Positions 1 through 7,249 of a DNA stretch of 7,989 bases are shown here, in pieces. The position numbers and the translations under genes are program-made. The stretch is from Burkholderiales bacterium (GTDB lineage Bacteria > Pseudomonadota > Gammaproteobacteria > Burkholderiales > Burkholderiaceae_C), in NCBI GenBank assembly GCA_947458895.1, contig CANHBY010000043.1, positions 1 to 7,989 on the forward strand. The letters are read 5' to 3'. The stretch's first letter is position 1. Every line of letters starts with the position of its first letter. The notes under the pieces were generated by a model that saw only the letters and a program-made list of their open reading frames with translations, had not been told where the DNA came from and searched no databases.

Positions 1-1294
1 CACTCACAACCCCGCCATCGGGTGTGCGCCGCTCGATCACCTGCAAGACGATGCCATCAGGCATCTCTTGTTCATACATGCCCGCGCCGCTGCGGTAAAT
101 GGCCAATCGCTTTTCAACCCAGCATTGATGATCCGCCGCCGTCCCCTGCGGCAATAGGTAGGGGACAGCCTTTTCGGCCAGGGTGACAAAGGGCATGCCT
201 AGCTTGATCACGTTACGCAGCCACGGATTAATTTCAAGATAGCGGTTGTTCCATGCCGCAACACGCTCTTGTGCATCACACAGCAAAAAGCTGTCGGCCA
301 TGGAGCCCAGGGCCTGCTCCAACATGGCTTTGGCATCTGCGGTTTCAGATCGAAACCTCGCCAAGCGACCCAGGCCCCATTGAATGTAGCTGGCAAAGGC
401 CAACAGCATGACGATGAACACCGCCGCCACACGCAAAATGACTAGGCGGTCATCACGCCAATTTTGAAGGACCGAGTCAAGTGGCAAACTGGCAGCCACA
501 TAAATCGAACGGTAGAGCGTGGGCCGCGCAACCAAGATCGCAGGCTGCCCCTCCAAACGAGCAGCGCCGCGATTGTGCGAAGTCTGCGTCGAGATCTCGC
601 TCAAGGGGGGCGAGATTTTTCGGTTTAGCTGGCGATCATCGGGAGGCATACTGGCGATCAATTGCCCATCATTACCCTCCAGCGTCGCCAGCATCCCGGG
701 AAATTGGTTCACTTGCGTCAAAGGGCTCGAAATCAGAGAGATCGGCACCTCGGCCAAAGCCACCACCTTACGTCCATTCGATAAGCGAACCAAACGGGAA
801 AAATAAACAACACGCTCAGCGGTCGCTGCATTGACCCAAGGCTCGCTGTTGAGCATTTGCGCTGAAGACTGGTTCAGCATCACCGCCACAAACCTGGGGG
901 GGGCGATCACGCCCAGGCGCTGGCTGTAAGGCTGAGCCGAAGCAATCACAGCTCCATCCTCAGAGAGCACAACAAAATCATTGGCCAACAGGCTGCGGCG
1001 AACGGTTTTCAGCAGGAGTTGATCTGCCATCGCCGACTCCAAACTGCCGTCGGCGTGCAAAGCCGGCTGCAGCAAATCGTCAACGCTTGCCAGCAGCATG
1101 TCTACACTCAAAAGAGTTCGATTGAGCGAAGCCTCGGCACTGCTCACAAATTGCTCTGCGCGGCTCTCACCCTCGGCAATGGCATCACGCTCGGCTCGCG
1201 CAATCAGCGAATAGGCGGCCATACCAACCACAAAAATAAAGAAAGCAACTGAGCCCCACAGTATCACGCATAAGCGGAAATGCCGGGTCAGCAT
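1..1294 (-). CDS. Membrane sensor protein, periplasmic Cache-like + PAS domain (3' end cut by window)
   Basis: Partial gene: 431 codons are present and the frame is still open at the left edge. Seen in the sequence: a hydrophobic segment at about residues 9-31 (from CVILWGSVAFF), about 250 residues predicted to be periplasmic, a second membrane segment at about 284-304 (RVAAVFIVMLLAF), then a cytoplasmic PAS-like domain from about 324 (LEQALGSMADSFLLCDAQER, then AAWNNRYLEINP). From family knowledge, this order (TM, double-Cache-type sensor, TM, PAS_7-type PAS) usually precedes a histidine kinase or GGDEF output domain. The output module lies outside the window, so I cannot say which. The ATG at 1294 is the first start after an in-frame stop. 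It gives a proper N-terminal membrane anchor, but its ribosome binding site is weak, which suggests translational coupling to the binding-protein gene 21 bp upstream. The sensor therefore probably reports on the binding protein or its ligand (inference). The coding frame contains an 8-base C run (G on the plus strand, 896-903). Confidence 0.8.
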   Translation of the reverse strand, partial: MLTRHFRLCVILWGSVAFFIFVVGMAAYSLIARAERDAIAEGESRAEQFVSSAEASLNRTLLSVDMLLASVDDLLQPALHADGSLESAMADQLLLKTVRRSLLANDFVVLSEDGAVIASAQPYSQRLGVIAPPRFVAVMLNQSSAQMLNSEPWVNAATAERVVYFSRLVRLSNGRKVVALAEVPISLISSPLTQVNQFPGMLATLEGNDGQLIASMPPDDRQLNRKISPPLSEISTQTSHNRGAARLEGQPAILVARPTLYRSIYVAASLPLDSVLQNWRDDRLVILRVAAVFIVMLLAFASYIQWGLGRLARFRSETADAKAMLEQALGSMADSFLLCDAQERVAAWNNRYLEINPWLRNVIKLGMPFVTLAEKAVPYLLPQGTAADHQCWVEKRLAIYRSGAGMYEQEMPDGIVLQVIERRTPDGGVVS

Positions 1295-1315
1295 ATTGAC
1301 GCCATGTTCAAGACC

Positions 1316-2395
1316 CTAGCGAGCGAGGTCTGGCCCGACAACCGGCCGTAGGTTGGTATTCCAGACTTCGGCGCAATCATGTCCACAGCGCAACAACCAA
1401 CGAGCCAACACCTTGCTAGAGAACAATGCACGCCGCTGCGCCTCGTCAGCTCGGCTGGGGGTCACTGCGGTCATGGAAAACCGACGGCCTTGCCCGCAGA
1501 CAGTGGCGTCTGTATTGCAGTCGATACCTTCAATCGTCTCACGCTCGGCCTCCCCCCAAATCGCCTGCTCCAGTTTGGGCAGGGCTTGGCGAAGCACAGT
1601 TCGTGCATCAGATGGCAAGGCATTCCAGGCGGCTGCATTCGCACCAAAAATTGACATGCCCCAAGTGATGGGCATGGTGTACAGATACCCTGTGTGCTCG
1701 GGTAGGCCAATCCCATTGCCAGACATGGATCCGGTGATCGCGCAGTCAACATTGCCGCTCTTGATGTTGGCAATGATCTCGGCAAAGCCGGTCTGGACAG
1801 GCACACCGCCCAAAGCTTCGATGAAATCGGCTTGGTGTGCACTGGAGATTCTCACCCGGCGCCCTGAGAGGTCGGCCAAGTTGGCGAGGGGCCTCTTGCA
1901 AAACACCAATTGCGCCGGATAGATGTACACAGCCAATAACTCAATGCCATACCGCTCTCGCAAGGTCTTATCAAGGGTTGGGCGAAACGACGCCACAGAC
2001 TTGCGGGCAGTTTCGATATCAGGGTTGAGCCCTGCCAAGTCTGGCGCGGCCAGCAAGGGTTCTTGAGCAGAGGCCAAGCCCAGGGAGACGGTCCCAAAAG
2101 GCACGACACCCAACTGCATCAAGCGCAACATCTCTTGACCACGAATGCCCGCGCGGTCAAAAGGCACAATCTCTGCGGTGAGCTTTCCAGCTGTCAACTG
2201 GGGAAGCTGCTGAGTCCAAAAGGGTTGCTCGTGGCGTGTGTATTGATTCACATTGGCCAGGCCGCCCACGATGCGCAAGCGGATGGGGTCGGCGGCTGAG
2301 GCCTCAGCCCACATGTTCAGAGACAGCACAGCAGTCAGGGAAAAACTCCCGGCGCCTCTGACGTACTGCCTCTTTAGTGACCGCAACGAACCCAT
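1316..2395 (-). CDS. TRAP-type periplasmic substrate-binding protein, DctP family
   Basis: Encodes a 359-residue secreted solute-binding protein. Residues 1-34 form a signal peptide: basic MGSLRSLKRQYVR, then a hydrophobic core, then ASA before ADPIRL, so cleavage is likely after A34. The mature part has the DctP look: an early FWTQQLPQLTAGKLTAEIVP stretch, RGQEMLRLMQLGV, PDLAGLNP, a central ANLADLSGRRVRI hinge, and GNVDCAITG. Four cysteines near the C-terminus (CNTDATVC and CGHDC) probably form disulfides, as in related beta-proteobacterial proteins. An upstream in-frame ATG (2470) would add 25 residues ahead of the signal peptide and has no Shine-Dalgarno. The ATG at 2395 has AAGGAG 4 nt upstream, so I chose it. 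DctP proteins normally feed carboxylates or similar organic acids to a DctQM permease, but no dctQ or dctM is visible on either side. The next gene is a sensor, so a signalling role is possible. The ligand cannot be told from the sequence. Confidence 0.88.
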   Translation of the reverse strand: MGSLRSLKRQYVRGAGSFSLTAVLSLNMWAEASAADPIRLRIVGGLANVNQYTRHEQPFWTQQLPQLTAGKLTAEIVPFDRAGIRGQEMLRLMQLGVVPFGTVSLGLASAQEPLLAAPDLAGLNPDIETARKSVASFRPTLDKTLRERYGIELLAVYIYPAQLVFCKRPLANLADLSGRRVRISSAHQADFIEALGGVPVQTGFAEIIANIKSGNVDCAITGSMSGNGIGLPEHTGYLYTMPITWGMSIFGANAAAWNALPSDARTVLRQALPKLEQAIWGEAERETIEGIDCNTDATVCGQGRRFSMTAVTPSRADEAQRRALFSSKVLARWLLRCGHDCAEVWNTNLRPVVGPDLAR

Positions 2396-2399
2396 GGAG

Positions 2400-2405
2400 C
2401 TCCTT
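2400..2405 (-). promoter_or_regulatory. Ribosome binding site of the DctP-family gene
   Basis: AAGGAG lies 4 nt upstream of the ATG at 2395. It decides the start against the longer in-frame ATG at 2470, which lacks a Shine-Dalgarno and would bury the signal peptide. Confidence 0.7.
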
Positions 2406-2413
2406 GACCAACT

Positions 2414-2467
2414 ATGCTGGTGCAGCATCTCGCCAAATGATAGGCAAGGCCGTGTCTCCACAGCCTT
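2414..2467 (-). promoter_or_regulatory. Two tandem hairpins in the leader of the DctP-family gene
   Basis: On the minus strand, AAGGCTGTG (2467-2459) pairs with CACGGCCTT (2454-2446). This gives a 9-bp stem with one G-U pair and a GAGA (GNRA-type) tetraloop. Next comes ATGCTG (2428-2423), a 3-nt loop, and CAGCAT (2419-2414), ending 8 nt before the AAGGAG. Neither stem is followed by a U-tract, so an intrinsic terminator is unlikely. They could be a leader structure acting on translation of the binding protein, or an mRNA-processing or stabilising element between the hutD-like gene and this one. No known riboswitch class was recognised. Confidence 0.35.
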
Positions 2468-2521
2468 CATAACAGTAACCGAAAAACGGGCTATCTCTAG
2501 ATTCGGACTTGCAAGCTGGCC

Positions 2522-3130
2522 CTAGAAGGTCGCGCTGACGCCACACTGGACCACGATGAGACGTGTCGATGCTTGGTCGCAGCGTAGCCTCCAGGCGGGT
2601 GTATTGGCTCGCCACAACAGGGCCTGCTCCGGGCCCAGATGAACGCTGTCAAGAGCCTGCGACTCAATCAGAGCCGAACCGGCCAGGCATAGCACCAAGG
2701 TCGCCCCACCCTGGTCGAAGACTCTCTGGGTCGCTCCCTCGATCGGCTCCACCGCCAACCGGTAGAGCTCACGGCGCACGAGCACGCTCAAATTGCGGAT
2801 CGGCCCTTGAATCAGTGAGGCCGTCAAAGAGAGCTCTCCTGGGAATTTGAGGGCCTGTAGCGGCCGATCCAAGAGCCATTCACCACCCTCTTCCGTGCTC
2901 AACCGAATGCCTTCCCCATCCAACAACACAACCCATCGGTCAGCCCCCTGAAAGCCAGAAAAGGGACCGTCTGCAGTGACCTCCGCCACACTGATACGCC
3001 AGTGAAAATCATCAAAGCCAGAGTTAGGTGGATGGGCCACCAACGGCCGCACAGTACCCCGCCCGTTTTTCCAGGGTACTGAAGGACACTGCCGCAACTC
3101 CAGAACCTCGGGATACTGCTGATCTCCCAT
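2522..3130 (-). CDS. HutD/Ves family protein
   Basis: Encodes 202 residues with the hallmarks of the HutD/Ves family (PF05962, a cupin-like fold): VPWKNGRGTVR at 18-28, FHWRISVAEVTADGPFSGF at 42-60, DRWVVLL at 64-70, and KFPGEL at 95-100. Full length for the family. Family knowledge: HutD of pseudomonads acts as a governor limiting histidine utilisation, and E. coli Ves is of uncertain function. No hut genes are nearby, so a histidine role should not be assumed. The start chosen is the ATG at 3130, 5 bp after the stop of the permease gene. The frame stays open to a TTG at 3208, but that part is only the antiphase reading of the permease's Ser-Ala repeat tail. No strong Shine-Dalgarno precedes 3130, so translation probably depends on coupling to the permease gene. 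Confidence 0.85.
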   Translation of the reverse strand: MGDQQYPEVLELRQCPSVPWKNGRGTVRPLVAHPPNSGFDDFHWRISVAEVTADGPFSGFQGADRWVVLLDGEGIRLSTEEGGEWLLDRPLQALKFPGELSLTASLIQGPIRNLSVLVRRELYRLAVEPIEGATQRVFDQGGATLVLCLAGSALIESQALDSVHLGPEQALLWRANTPAWRLRCDQASTRLIVVQCGVSATF

Positions 3131-3135
3131 GGGTA

Positions 3136-4098
3136 TCAGGCTTTCGCTGAGGCTGAGGCTGAGGCTGAGTCGGGTAACAATTTCACCGGGGAACGTGTCA
3201 ACAACCAAATACCCCCCATGACCGCGACGGAACCAGCAGCCTCCCAGACCGTGAATGGCTCACCCAGCACCCAAACACCCAGCGCGATCGTTGCGATGGG
3301 ACCCGCCATGCCGCACTGCGCGGCCATGGGGGCACCGATGCGGCCAATGGCCATCATCACCATCACCACCGGGAAGAAAGTGCACACGGTGCCATTGATC
3401 GCTGACAACCAGAGCACCTCAGGTGCCACGACCAAATCCGTGAGTGGCTTGATCAATAAAAAATGCCCAATGCAAAAAACACTGGCAACCGTTGAGGCAA
3501 AGCCGGCCAAGCGAGCCGCACCGAGTTTGCGCACCACCTCACCGGTGTGGGTCAGGTAAATCGCATAACAAGCCGCACTGGCAAAGACCAGCCCTGCACC
3601 GAGCTTGACGTTTTCACCAGCGAAGGAAGCCTCGCGACCAAACACCAGCAACACACCAGCGTAGCTGAGCGCCAGGGCCCCGACCTGCCGCCATTGAAAG
3701 GCACGTTTCAAGACCACCACATTGAGCATCAGCACCAGGGTTGGCGTCAGGTAGACGATCAAACGCTCAAGGCTGGCGCTGACATACTGCAGACCTGCAA
3801 AATCAAACACACAGGTCAAGTAGCTGCCGAAGAAGCCCAGGACACACACCGAAAGCCAATCAGCCAGGCTCAACGCAGGCTTGCCACGACTGGTCCACCA
3901 AGCCAGCAAGAGAAAGAGGGGTAACGCAAAGATCATGCGATACGCCACCATGGTTATCGCATCGACACCATAGCCAAATGCCAACTTCACAACAATGGAC
4001 TTGACCGAGAAAGCCACTGCGCCGCCGATCGCCAGTGAAATGCCGATCCAGGGCCGATCAACATTGGGGGATGTTGGAGTTTGGCGAGACATTGACAA
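3136..4098 (-). CDS. EamA/DMT-superfamily transporter
   Basis: Encodes 320 residues with about ten hydrophobic segments and two EamA-type halves (roughly residues 17-152 and 166-302). This is the usual length and duplicated layout of drug/metabolite transporters that move small metabolites across the inner membrane. Conserved-looking parts are GGAVAFSVKSIVVKLA near the N-terminus, SASLERLIVYLTPTLVLML in the first half, and GPIATIALGVWVLGEPFTVWE near the end of the second half. The substrate cannot be told. Start: a TTG at 4098 has GGAG exactly 7 nt upstream. An ATG two codons later (4092) is the alternative, with the same GGAG 13 nt away. The C-terminus ends in a Ser-Ala repeat, then KA, encoded by a hexanucleotide tandem repeat. 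The HutD-like gene follows 5 bp after the stop, so the two are almost certainly co-transcribed. Confidence 0.88.
   Translation of the reverse strand: MSMSRQTPTSPNVDRPWIGISLAIGGAVAFSVKSIVVKLAFGYGVDAITMVAYRMIFALPLFLLLAWWTSRGKPALSLADWLSVCVLGFFGSYLTCVFDFAGLQYVSASLERLIVYLTPTLVLMLNVVVLKRAFQWRQVGALALSYAGVLLVFGREASFAGENVKLGAGLVFASAACYAIYLTHTGEVVRKLGAARLAGFASTVASVFCIGHFLLIKPLTDLVVAPEVLWLSAINGTVCTFFPVVMVMMAIGRIGAPMAAQCGMAGPIATIALGVWVLGEPFTVWEAAGSVAVMGGIWLLTRSPVKLLPDSASASASAKA
3146..3169 (+). repeat. Hexanucleotide tandem repeat (GCTGAG)4
   Basis: Four perfect GCTGAG units sit on the plus strand at the 3' end of the permease gene. In the coding direction they encode alternating Ser-Ala (residues 311-318), just ahead of the final KA. 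Slippage by whole units keeps the frame, so the tail would change length without truncation. The array lies 16-39 bp upstream of the HutD-like start codon. Confidence 0.85.
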
Positions 4099-4105
4099 TT
4101 GATCA

Positions 4106-4109
4106 CTCC
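4106..4109 (-). promoter_or_regulatory. Ribosome binding site of the EamA permease gene
   Basis: GGAG lies 7 nt upstream of TTG 4098 and 13 nt upstream of ATG 4092. This spacing favours the TTG start, though the two starts differ by only two residues. Confidence 0.45.
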
Positions 4110-4135
4110 ATCAACTTCAATCGTCACATGCTACT

Positions 4136-4164
4136 CGAATAGACTTAACCGTTGCGTCGGGCAA
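4136..4164 (-). promoter_or_regulatory. Tentative sigma-70-like promoter for the permease/HutD pair
   Basis: On the minus strand, TTGCCC (4164-4159), a 17-bp spacer, and TATTCG (4141-4136) lie about 38 bp upstream of the TTG start at 4098. The -35 is 4/6 and the -10 is weak. The -35 also overlaps a small hairpin-forming palindrome, GTTGC-CCGAC-GCAAC. Spacing and position are right, but a match of this quality could arise by chance. Confidence 0.22.
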
Positions 4165-4292
4165 CCCTTAGTTTCAAAACGCCAATATGTTGTAGAGAAG
4201 GCACCTTTATGGTGCACCCATGCTTCAGGACCAACTGCACTCCACGCAACTGCTATCGGCAGCAAGAGCGTTAGACGAATCAGACAGGCGAA

Positions 4293-4778
4293 TCAGGCGC
4301 CCACCAAACTGCCGTGCAGCGCCTGAGCCACCCGATGTTCCAGATCGCTACCCTCGTAGGCAGTGAGGTCAAGCGGTACGCAAGTGCGCAGCAGCTTTTG
4401 GGTGGCAGGCCCCAAGTGAAGACGCAGTTCACCTAAAAAGGCCTTCGAGGCAATCAGTGAGACCTCCGGGTAACGGTGCGCGAGGGCGGAGTCTTCAAGG
4501 TATTGGGCCAATTCGCGTGCGAATTGGGTGTGCTCCTTGCGGTGCAGATCGGTGTGGGGGTCAAACTGGGAGCTGGCACCGATGCTCTTTTGAATTTTCC
4601 CACCGCGGTCGTTGCTCAACGCCTGACCCTTCAGTCGGCTTGCGGGATGGACGAAGCTGCACAGCTCGCGCATGGCTCGGTTTTCAGGATCACGAACGAA
4701 GCTTCGGGCCCGGGCGGCGTTGGCCATCAGCACCCACCCCAGGGGTGGAGTTGGGTTCAGTCGATAGGTCTTGGGCAT
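4293..4778 (-). CDS. 'Host attachment' family protein (PF10116-like)
   Basis: Encodes 161 residues matching the family annotated 'protein required for attachment to host cells': GWVLMANAARARSF at 14-27, FVHPASRLKGQALSNDRGGK at 42-61, DPHTDLHRKEHTQFARELAQ at 73-92, ALAHRYPEVSLIASKAFLGE at 98-117, and HLGPATQKLL then VPLDLTAYEGSDLE near the end. No signal peptide or membrane segment is visible, so it is probably cytoplasmic, which fits poorly with a literal attachment function. From memory, the family has been linked to bacterial/archaeal eRF1-like (baeRF) proteins; I could not check this. The start is the ATG at 4778, with AAGGAG 7 nt upstream. It lies 18 bp after the lon stop, so the two genes form an operon, hinting at a role in stress response or protein and ribosome quality control (inference). 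Confidence 0.87.
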   Translation of the reverse strand: MPKTYRLNPTPPLGWVLMANAARARSFVRDPENRAMRELCSFVHPASRLKGQALSNDRGGKIQKSIGASSQFDPHTDLHRKEHTQFARELAQYLEDSALAHRYPEVSLIASKAFLGELRLHLGPATQKLLRTCVPLDLTAYEGSDLEHRVAQALHGSLVGA

Positions 4779-4785
4779 CAATCTT

Positions 4786-4791
4786 CTCCTT
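4786..4791 (-). promoter_or_regulatory. Ribosome binding site of the host-attachment gene
   Basis: AAGGAG lies 7 nt upstream of the ATG at 4778, within the 18-bp lon-to-host-attachment spacer. It rules against the TTG codon directly preceding that ATG. Confidence 0.75.
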
Positions 4792-4796
4792 GCGGG

Positions 4797-7172
4797 TTAC
4801 ACCAACTCGAACTCCGGGCGATTTTGCTGGGCGCTGGCAGGCGCACTGAAGATGGCGCGAACGGCGTCATGAACAGTCTCTAGCCAAACGAACTGCAGAG
4901 CCGACTGGGTGGCTTGAGGAATTTCCTGCAGGTCTTTGCGGTTGCGTGCGGGCAGCAGCACCATGTGCAGGCCGGCGCGCTGAGCCGCTAAAACCTTTTC
5001 CTTGATGCCGCCCACCGGCAGCACCATGCCGCGCAGGCTGATCTCGCCTGTCATGGCCGCGTCATGTCGAACGGTTCGGTGGCTGAACAAGGAAGCCAGC
5101 GCCACAAACATGGCCACCCCGGCGCTGGGGCCATCTTTGGGCACGGCGCCTGCCGGCACATGAAGGTGCACATCCACCGAGTCAAAAGCCGTGGGTGGAA
5201 TTTGCAGCTCGTGGGCCGTTGCCTTCACCAAGGTCAGGGCGGCTTGTGCGCTTTCTTTCATGACCTCACCCAACTGCCCTGTGAGAATGAGCTTGCCTTT
5301 GCCAGCTACGCGAATCGCCTCGATGAACAGAATATCGCCGCCCACCGAAGTCCAGGCCAAGCCAGTGGCCACACCCGGCATGCTGGTTCGCAAGGCGGCC
5401 TCTCTCTCGAAGGTGGCCGGCCCGAGAATGTCTACCAACGACTTGGCATCGACTGACACCACCGGCGCCTCGCCTTGTGCCACGCTCATCGCCGCATAGC
5501 GCAACACCCGAGCAATCTCGCGCTCGAGTTGCCGAACACCGGCCTCTCGTGTGTAGCCCTCGATCAAGGCGCGCAAAGCGTCGTCTCGAATCTCACACTG
5601 GTCAGCACGCAAGCCATTGGCTTCGATTTGGCGTTCTAGCAAATAGCGGTGAGCAATCTCCAGCTTTTCTTCTTGCGTGTAGCCGGGCAACTCAATCACC
5701 TCCATCCGGTCACGTACCGGAGGCGACACGCCATCCATCATGTTGGCGGTGGCAATGAACACCACGCGGCTGAGGTCAAAGGGCACGCCGAGGTAGTTGT
5801 CGCGAAAGGTGGAGTTTTGCTCGGGGTCCAGCACCTCCAACAGCGCTGCCGAGGGGTCGCCTTGGTAGCTTGCTGTCATTTTGTCGACCTCATCCAACAT
5901 CATCACGCAGTCTCTCGCACCGGCCTTTCGCAGGCTCTGGATGATGTTTCCTGGCAGAGCCCCCACGTAGGTTCGCCGATGCCCGCGCATCTCGGCCTCA
6001 TCGTGAACACCGCCCAACGACACCCTCACGAAGCTGCGTTGCAAAGCCCGGGCAATGCTTTGCCCAAGTGAGGTCTTGCCCACCCCGGGTGGCCCCACAA
6101 AACACAGAATCGGTGCACGCCCTTCGGGGTTGAGCTTCCTGACGGCCAAAAACTCCAGAATCCTTCGCTTGATGCGGTCCAGGCCGAAGTGATCATCTTC
6201 CAGGGTTTGGCGTGCAGCGTTGAGATCAATCGGCGCCCTTTCTGGCAACTTCCAGGGCAGCTCCGTCATCCACTCAATCCATGTTTGTAGTTGCGCGGTC
6301 TCTGCGCCACCACCGGCCACGCGCCGCAATCGTTGCAACTCCTTGCGCACATGGGTCTGTGTATCGGCCGGCATGCCGGCCTCCTCGATGGCTTGCTCCA
6401 AACGGTCTATCTCAGGCTCCTCGCTGTCTTCCCCCAACTCTTTTTGTATTGTTTTAAGCTGCTCACGCAGCAGATATTTCCGTTCACGGTCATGCAACTG
6501 CTCTTTGGTTCGCTCACCAATTTCCTGCGACAAGCGCAGCACATCTGTGCGGTGAGTGACCAGGTCCAACACCTTTTGCAAACGCTCCTCCAAGTGCAGT
6601 GTCTCCAGGAGCTTTTGCTTTTCAACCAACTCAACATCAATCAGGCTGGCCGTGATGTCAGCCAAATGAACGGGTGAGCGAGTGGCCTGCAAGGCATGCG
6701 CCAGCTCGGCCGGCACACCCGGCAACAAGGCCATGAGCTCAACGGCGCGCTCACGCAATTGAATGCCCAAAGCCTGGGCCTCCATACTCAGGTGGCCGGG
6801 CTCCTCGATGCGCTCAAAACGGACTGCCCAAAATGGGTAGCCAGTCACCAACTCCAGCAACCGAACACGCTGAATGCCATGGCAAACAGCGTGAATCTGG
6901 CCGTCACCCGAATCCAATTCGCGCACCACTGTCGCCAGAGTTCCGACCGGGCAAAGCCCCTCCAGATCGGGGTCATCATCAGTGGCATTTTTCTGGATCA
7001 CGATGCACACCTTGGACTTGGTAGACATCACATGCCTCAAGGCCTCCAGTGACTTCGACCGCCCGACGGTGATCGGCAACAGCACATGAGGAAAGAGCAC
7101 CACATTGCGCATCGGCACCAGTGGGATGACGTCATCGGGCAACACGAGGGATGGATCAGCCGCAGTGGACAT
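4797..7172 (-). CDS. lon: ATP-dependent Lon protease (endopeptidase La)
   Basis: A complete LonA-type protease of 791 residues. Order: N-terminal substrate-binding LON domain (about 14-205, [19 protein letters not shown]), a coiled-coil linker (about 205-290, [20 protein letters not shown]), an AAA+ module (about 300-580) and a C-terminal peptidase domain (about 590-775). Key residues all look intact: Walker A GPPGVGKT at 360-367, Walker B MMLDEVDK with D427/E428, sensor-1 N477, arginine finger R489, sensor-2 in EAGVRQLER (R547), catalytic Ser in PKDGPSAG (S683) and catalytic Lys in GGIKEK (K726), 43 residues apart as in E. coli Lon. It degrades misfolded and regulatory proteins in the cytoplasm using ATP. 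The N-terminus differs from what I recall of the clpX-linked housekeeping Lon of Burkholderiales, and no clpX or clpP is adjacent, so it may be a second Lon paralogue (inference). The ATG at 7172 has only a weak Shine-Dalgarno (AGG, 9 nt upstream). The host-attachment gene follows in the same operon. Confidence 0.96.
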   Translation of the reverse strand: MSTAADPSLVLPDDVIPLVPMRNVVLFPHVLLPITVGRSKSLEALRHVMSTKSKVCIVIQKNATDDDPDLEGLCPVGTLATVVRELDSGDGQIHAVCHGIQRVRLLELVTGYPFWAVRFERIEEPGHLSMEAQALGIQLRERAVELMALLPGVPAELAHALQATRSPVHLADITASLIDVELVEKQKLLETLHLEERLQKVLDLVTHRTDVLRLSQEIGERTKEQLHDRERKYLLREQLKTIQKELGEDSEEPEIDRLEQAIEEAGMPADTQTHVRKELQRLRRVAGGGAETAQLQTWIEWMTELPWKLPERAPIDLNAARQTLEDDHFGLDRIKRRILEFLAVRKLNPEGRAPILCFVGPPGVGKTSLGQSIARALQRSFVRVSLGGVHDEAEMRGHRRTYVGALPGNIIQSLRKAGARDCVMMLDEVDKMTASYQGDPSAALLEVLDPEQNSTFRDNYLGVPFDLSRVVFIATANMMDGVSPPVRDRMEVIELPGYTQEEKLEIAHRYLLERQIEANGLRADQCEIRDDALRALIEGYTREAGVRQLEREIARVLRYAAMSVAQGEAPVVSVDAKSLVDILGPATFEREAALRTSMPGVATGLAWTSVGGDILFIEAIRVAGKGKLILTGQLGEVMKESAQAALTLVKATAHELQIPPTAFDSVDVHLHVPAGAVPKDGPSAGVAMFVALASLFSHRTVRHDAAMTGEISLRGMVLPVGGIKEKVLAAQRAGLHMVLLPARNRKDLQEIPQATQSALQFVWLETVHDAVRAIFSAPASAQQNRPEFELV

Positions 7173-7224
7173 GGGATTGAACCTAGTTAGGGTGCGATCA
7201 GGCTACTGAGGCTTAAGTTTCTGA

Positions 7225-7242
7225 GCTTGCGTATCGGCAAGC
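7225..7242. repeat. Short palindrome upstream of lon (GCTTGC-N6-GCAAGC)
   Basis: A perfect 6-bp inverted repeat with a 6-nt spacer, centred about 61 bp before the lon start in the 77-bp gap after the hypothetical gene. It could be an operator half-site pair or a weak RNA hairpin. It is not a CIRCE element, and I see no convincing sigma-32 or sigma-70 promoter in this gap. Confidence 0.3.
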
Positions 7243-7249
7243 AACTGAT

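Larger units (their letters stand above)
4099..4292. other. Intergenic gap between the lon operon and the permease operon
   Basis: About 194 bp with no credible coding frame. On the minus strand it holds a doubled CTGATTCG beginning at the stop of the host-attachment gene, short palindromes (GGTGCACC; GTTGC-N5-GCAAC) and the tentative promoter. No clear intrinsic terminator (GC stem plus U run) closes the upstream operon, so some read-through into the permease genes is possible. Confidence 0.5.

Noticed and set aside
481..834. Open plus-strand frames within 481-1252
   Set aside because: They are antisense to the continuous sensor frame, lack family signatures and start signals, and have low-complexity composition.
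2396..2470. Longer start (ATG 2470) for the DctP-family protein
   Set aside because: It puts 25 polar residues ahead of a clear signal peptide, has no Shine-Dalgarno, and runs through the leader hairpins. AAGGAG precedes the ATG at 2395.
3131..3208. Longer start (TTG 3208) for the HutD-like protein
   Set aside because: It would add a Leu-Ser repeat that is only the out-of-frame reading of the permease's Ser-Ala tail. The family motif begins soon after the ATG at 3130.
7173..7249. Heat-shock (sigma-32) promoter for lon
   Set aside because: CTTAAG and CCCTAACT resemble the boxes, but the spacing is about 19 bp and both matches are poor.
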